DNA of 64,000 bases from Shewanella algicola (GTDB lineage: Bacteria; Pseudomonadota; Gammaproteobacteria; Enterobacterales; Shewanellaceae). The notes beneath the pieces are model-generated. The model made no database searches and had not been told where the DNA came from. It saw nothing but the letters and a program-made list of their open reading frames with translations. Shown here piece by piece: positions 62,009 through 64,000 of this stretch. Position 1 is the stretch's first letter. Every line of letters starts with the position of its first letter. Made by a program: the position numbers and the translations under genes. The stretch spans positions 1 to 64,000 of the forward strand of contig NZ_BMQI01000004.1 in assembly GCF_014648035.1 (NCBI RefSeq), given 5' to 3'.

Positions 62009-63667
62009 ATGCTTTGCCAACTCAGCATTAACAATTTTGCTATCGTACGTTTTTTAGAACTCGACTTTAAAGCCGGCATGACAAGCATCACCGGTGAAAC
62101 CGGTGCTGGTAAGTCGATTGCCATCGACGCTCTGGGGTTGTGTTTAGGTAACCGCAGTGATGCTAATACCGTCAGGCCTGGTGCCAGCAAAACAGAAGTC
62201 AGCGCTCGCTTTACCCTGCACGATGTACCTTTAGCTAAGCGCTGGCTTGAAGACAATGATCTTGACGCTGAAGATGAATGCATACTGCGCCGCACCATCA
62301 ATAGTGATGGCCGGTCTCGTGCCTATATCAATGGCAATCCTGTACCCGTGACACAATTAAAAGCCATTGGCCAGTTGCTCATTGGCATTCACGGGCAGCA
62401 CGCCCATCATGCAATGCTCAAAAGCGAGCATCAATTAAATTTGCTCGACAGTTACGCCAACCACAAATTACTCCTTGAGAGTGTTAGTGCCAGTTACCAG
62501 CGTTGCAAACAGGTAGAAAACCAACTAAAACAACTTGAACAAGCACAGCATGAGCGTATCTCTCGCCAACAGTTGCTGCAATATCAGGTCGAAGAATTAA
62601 ACGAGTTTAACCTAGGCTTAGAAGAGTTTGATGAAATAGAACAAGAGCATAAACGTTTGGCTAATGGCACTGATTTAATTGAGCGTTGCCAGGCGGGTTT
62701 GCACTTACTGACCGAAAGCGATGAGGGCAACATTGAATCACTGCTCAATAAAGTGACCAGCATTGCAGACACGTTACAAGGATATGATGACTCGCTTGCG
62801 CCCATTAGCACCATGTTAAATGAAGCTTTAATCCAGGTACAAGAAAGTGCCAGTGAAATCGAAAGCTATTTAAGTCGCTTAGAACTCGATCCGGAACATT
62901 TTGCCTTTCTTGAAAAACGCTTATCAACCGCAATGCAACTCGCTCGCAAGCATCATGTTAGCCCAGATAAACTCGCATTACACCATCAAGAGTTGGTAAC
63001 TGAGTTGGCTGAGCTTGCTGGGGATGAAAGCAAACTAGATGAAATAAGAATGCAGCTTGAGGCCAGCCAAAAGGCCTATTTAACCAATGCACAAAAGCTC
63101 AGTCAAAGTCGGAGTCGCTACGCCAAAGAGCTCGATAAATTGGTGACTCAATCGATTCATGAGCTCAACATGCCTAAGGGTAAATTTAGTATCCAAGTCA
63201 ATCATGACCCAGCCAATATTTCAGTTAATGGCTGCGACAATATTGAGTTTATGGTAACAACTAACCCTGGCCAACCATTGCAACCCATCTCAAAAGTCGC
63301 TTCAGGCGGTGAATTATCGCGCATAGGTTTAGGCATTCAAGTGATAACCGCTAAAAAAGTCGCCACTCCAACACTGATATTTGATGAAGTAGATGTGGGT
63401 ATTTCAGGCCCGACCGCATCGGTTGTTGGCAGAATGCTCCGTAGCCTCGGTGAGTCGACTCAAGTCTTGTGTGTGACTCACTTACCGCAAGTGGCAGGTA
63501 ATGGCCATCAACACATGTTTGTGAATAAGTTCAATAAAGCTGGCAGTACCGAAACAAGCATGCAGGCATTAGACAAAAAGCAGCGAGTCAAAGAACTGGC
63601 AAGATTATTAGGTGGTGACGTGATTACTGAAAACACTCTAGCTAACGCTCGTGAGTTATTACAATAA
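62009..63667 (+). CDS. recN: DNA repair protein RecN
   Basis: RecN is an SMC-like ATPase needed for repair of double-strand breaks and works with RecA. The 552-residue protein has an N-terminal Walker A GETGAGKS (30-37), a long coiled coil (about 150-370), the ABC signature KVASGGELSRIGLGIQ and Walker B TLIFDEVDVGISG. Length equals E. coli RecN (553). AGGAATT precedes ATG 62009. It stands under two SOS boxes, yet recA in this window is broken, so its normal induction and partner may be absent. Confidence 0.97.
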   Translation: MLCQLSINNFAIVRFLELDFKAGMTSITGETGAGKSIAIDALGLCLGNRSDANTVRPGASKTEVSARFTLHDVPLAKRWLEDNDLDAEDECILRRTINSDGRSRAYINGNPVPVTQLKAIGQLLIGIHGQHAHHAMLKSEHQLNLLDSYANHKLLLESVSASYQRCKQVENQLKQLEQAQHERISRQQLLQYQVEELNEFNLGLEEFDEIEQEHKRLANGTDLIERCQAGLHLLTESDEGNIESLLNKVTSIADTLQGYDDSLAPISTMLNEALIQVQESASEIESYLSRLELDPEHFAFLEKRLSTAMQLARKHHVSPDKLALHHQELVTELAELAGDESKLDEIRMQLEASQKAYLTNAQKLSQSRSRYAKELDKLVTQSIHELNMPKGKFSIQVNHDPANISVNGCDNIEFMVTTNPGQPLQPISKVASGGELSRIGLGIQVITAKKVATPTLIFDEVDVGISGPTASVVGRMLRSLGESTQVLCVTHLPQVAGNGHQHMFVNKFNKAGSTETSMQALDKKQRVKELARLLGGDVITENTLANARELLQ

Positions 63668-63734
63668 AGCTCATCACTTATCAAAAGTTAAGCAACATGT
63701 TACCATTGTGTTAAATGGACTTTGCGAATAAAAA

Positions 63735-64000
63735 ATGATGTTGACGGTGTTAAAAACGATTGGTGTACTGGTTGGGATAATCAGTAGCTTATTGGTATTT
63801 GCTGTTGTTTGCTTAGTGGCAATCAACGCGTCTGACAGAACAAAATCGCCAAATACACTATTAGTTGAAAGCTGGCTAAAGCAACAACCCGTTGTATCGG
63901 ACGCAAACGGGTTTGAATATGCAAAAATTATTGTTAGCACTCCTGAAGATAATGCATCGCTTGAACAAAAATCATTGTTAGCCCTGAGTGCTAACGAGCT
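63735..64000 (+). CDS. Unknown membrane-anchored protein (partial, runs off the window)
   Basis: An ATG at 63735 opens a frame with no stop up to the window end (88 codons). The start has one hydrophobic span (about residues 4-31, with GIISSLLVFAVVCLVAIN) followed by a polar region (LLVESWLKQQPVV). This looks like a protein anchored in the inner membrane with a periplasmic part. No family recognised. A T-rich gap of 67 bp separates it from recN. Confidence 0.65.
   Translation, partial: MMLTVLKTIGVLVGIISSLLVFAVVCLVAINASDRTKSPNTLLVESWLKQQPVVSDANGFEYAKIIVSTPEDNASLEQKSLLALSANE

Overview
The window looks like a chromosomal segment of a marine, possibly cold-adapted Shewanella. The main evidence is gene order: the block relA-mazG-pyrG-eno-ftsB-ispD-ispF-truD-surE-pcm-nlpD-rpoS, divergent mutS, then recA-recX-alaS-csrA and a Ser/Arg tRNA cluster is the Shewanella arrangement. 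Supporting signs are the Na+-pumping oxaloacetate decarboxylase (oadGAB), a BarA hybrid kinase, AT-rich intergenic DNA and protein sequences that read as Alteromonadales. This assignment rests on family knowledge; no search was run.

Layout. 1-760: tail of an unknown gene and a hairpin-rich non-coding block. 760-8530: small independent units (YjdM/PhnA, a ribbon-helix-helix protein, a leucine-rich-repeat protein kinase, an old yellow enzyme with a divergent TetR regulator and clear operator repeats, a YebC-family protein, a ribosome hibernation factor, a DsbA/FrnE-like thiol oxidoreductase, an OsmC protein). 8700-15460: a secreted tricorn-like protease and a three-gene operon of VWA lipoprotein, ECF-type sigma factor and probable membrane anti-sigma factor. 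15750-28820: purEK, a PAS-containing chemoreceptor, two small lipoproteins, gshA, an M16 protease, a YqaA-like membrane protein, a dicarboxylate/amino-acid symporter and a porin. 29600-32800: the oadGAB sodium pump. 33800-34450: six tRNA genes. 34690-55360: csrA to relA, the information-processing and stress core. 55540-64000: rlmD, barA with yjaG, an AEC transporter, recN and the start of an unknown membrane-anchored protein.

How the parts connect. relA, rpoS/nlpD, csrA and barA lie here together; they control stringent response, stationary phase and the BarA-UvrY-Csr cascade. mutS, recA and recN form a DNA-repair group, with LexA-type SOS boxes still present in front of recA and recN.

The most striking observation is in that group. 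recA is broken by two internal deletions (about 32 and about 158 bp relative to the family), each shifting the frame; the second removes the L2 DNA-binding loop. The neighbouring recX is a more decayed pseudogene, while every flanking gene looks intact. Either this strain has lost its chromosomal recA, or it carries another copy elsewhere, or the assembly is wrong exactly here. Other points of interest are a 14-bp tandem repeat nested between two 45-bp repeats downstream of the tRNA cluster, compensatory acceptor-stem changes in one of four tRNA-Arg genes, the LRR-kinase, and several short uncatalogued reading frames.
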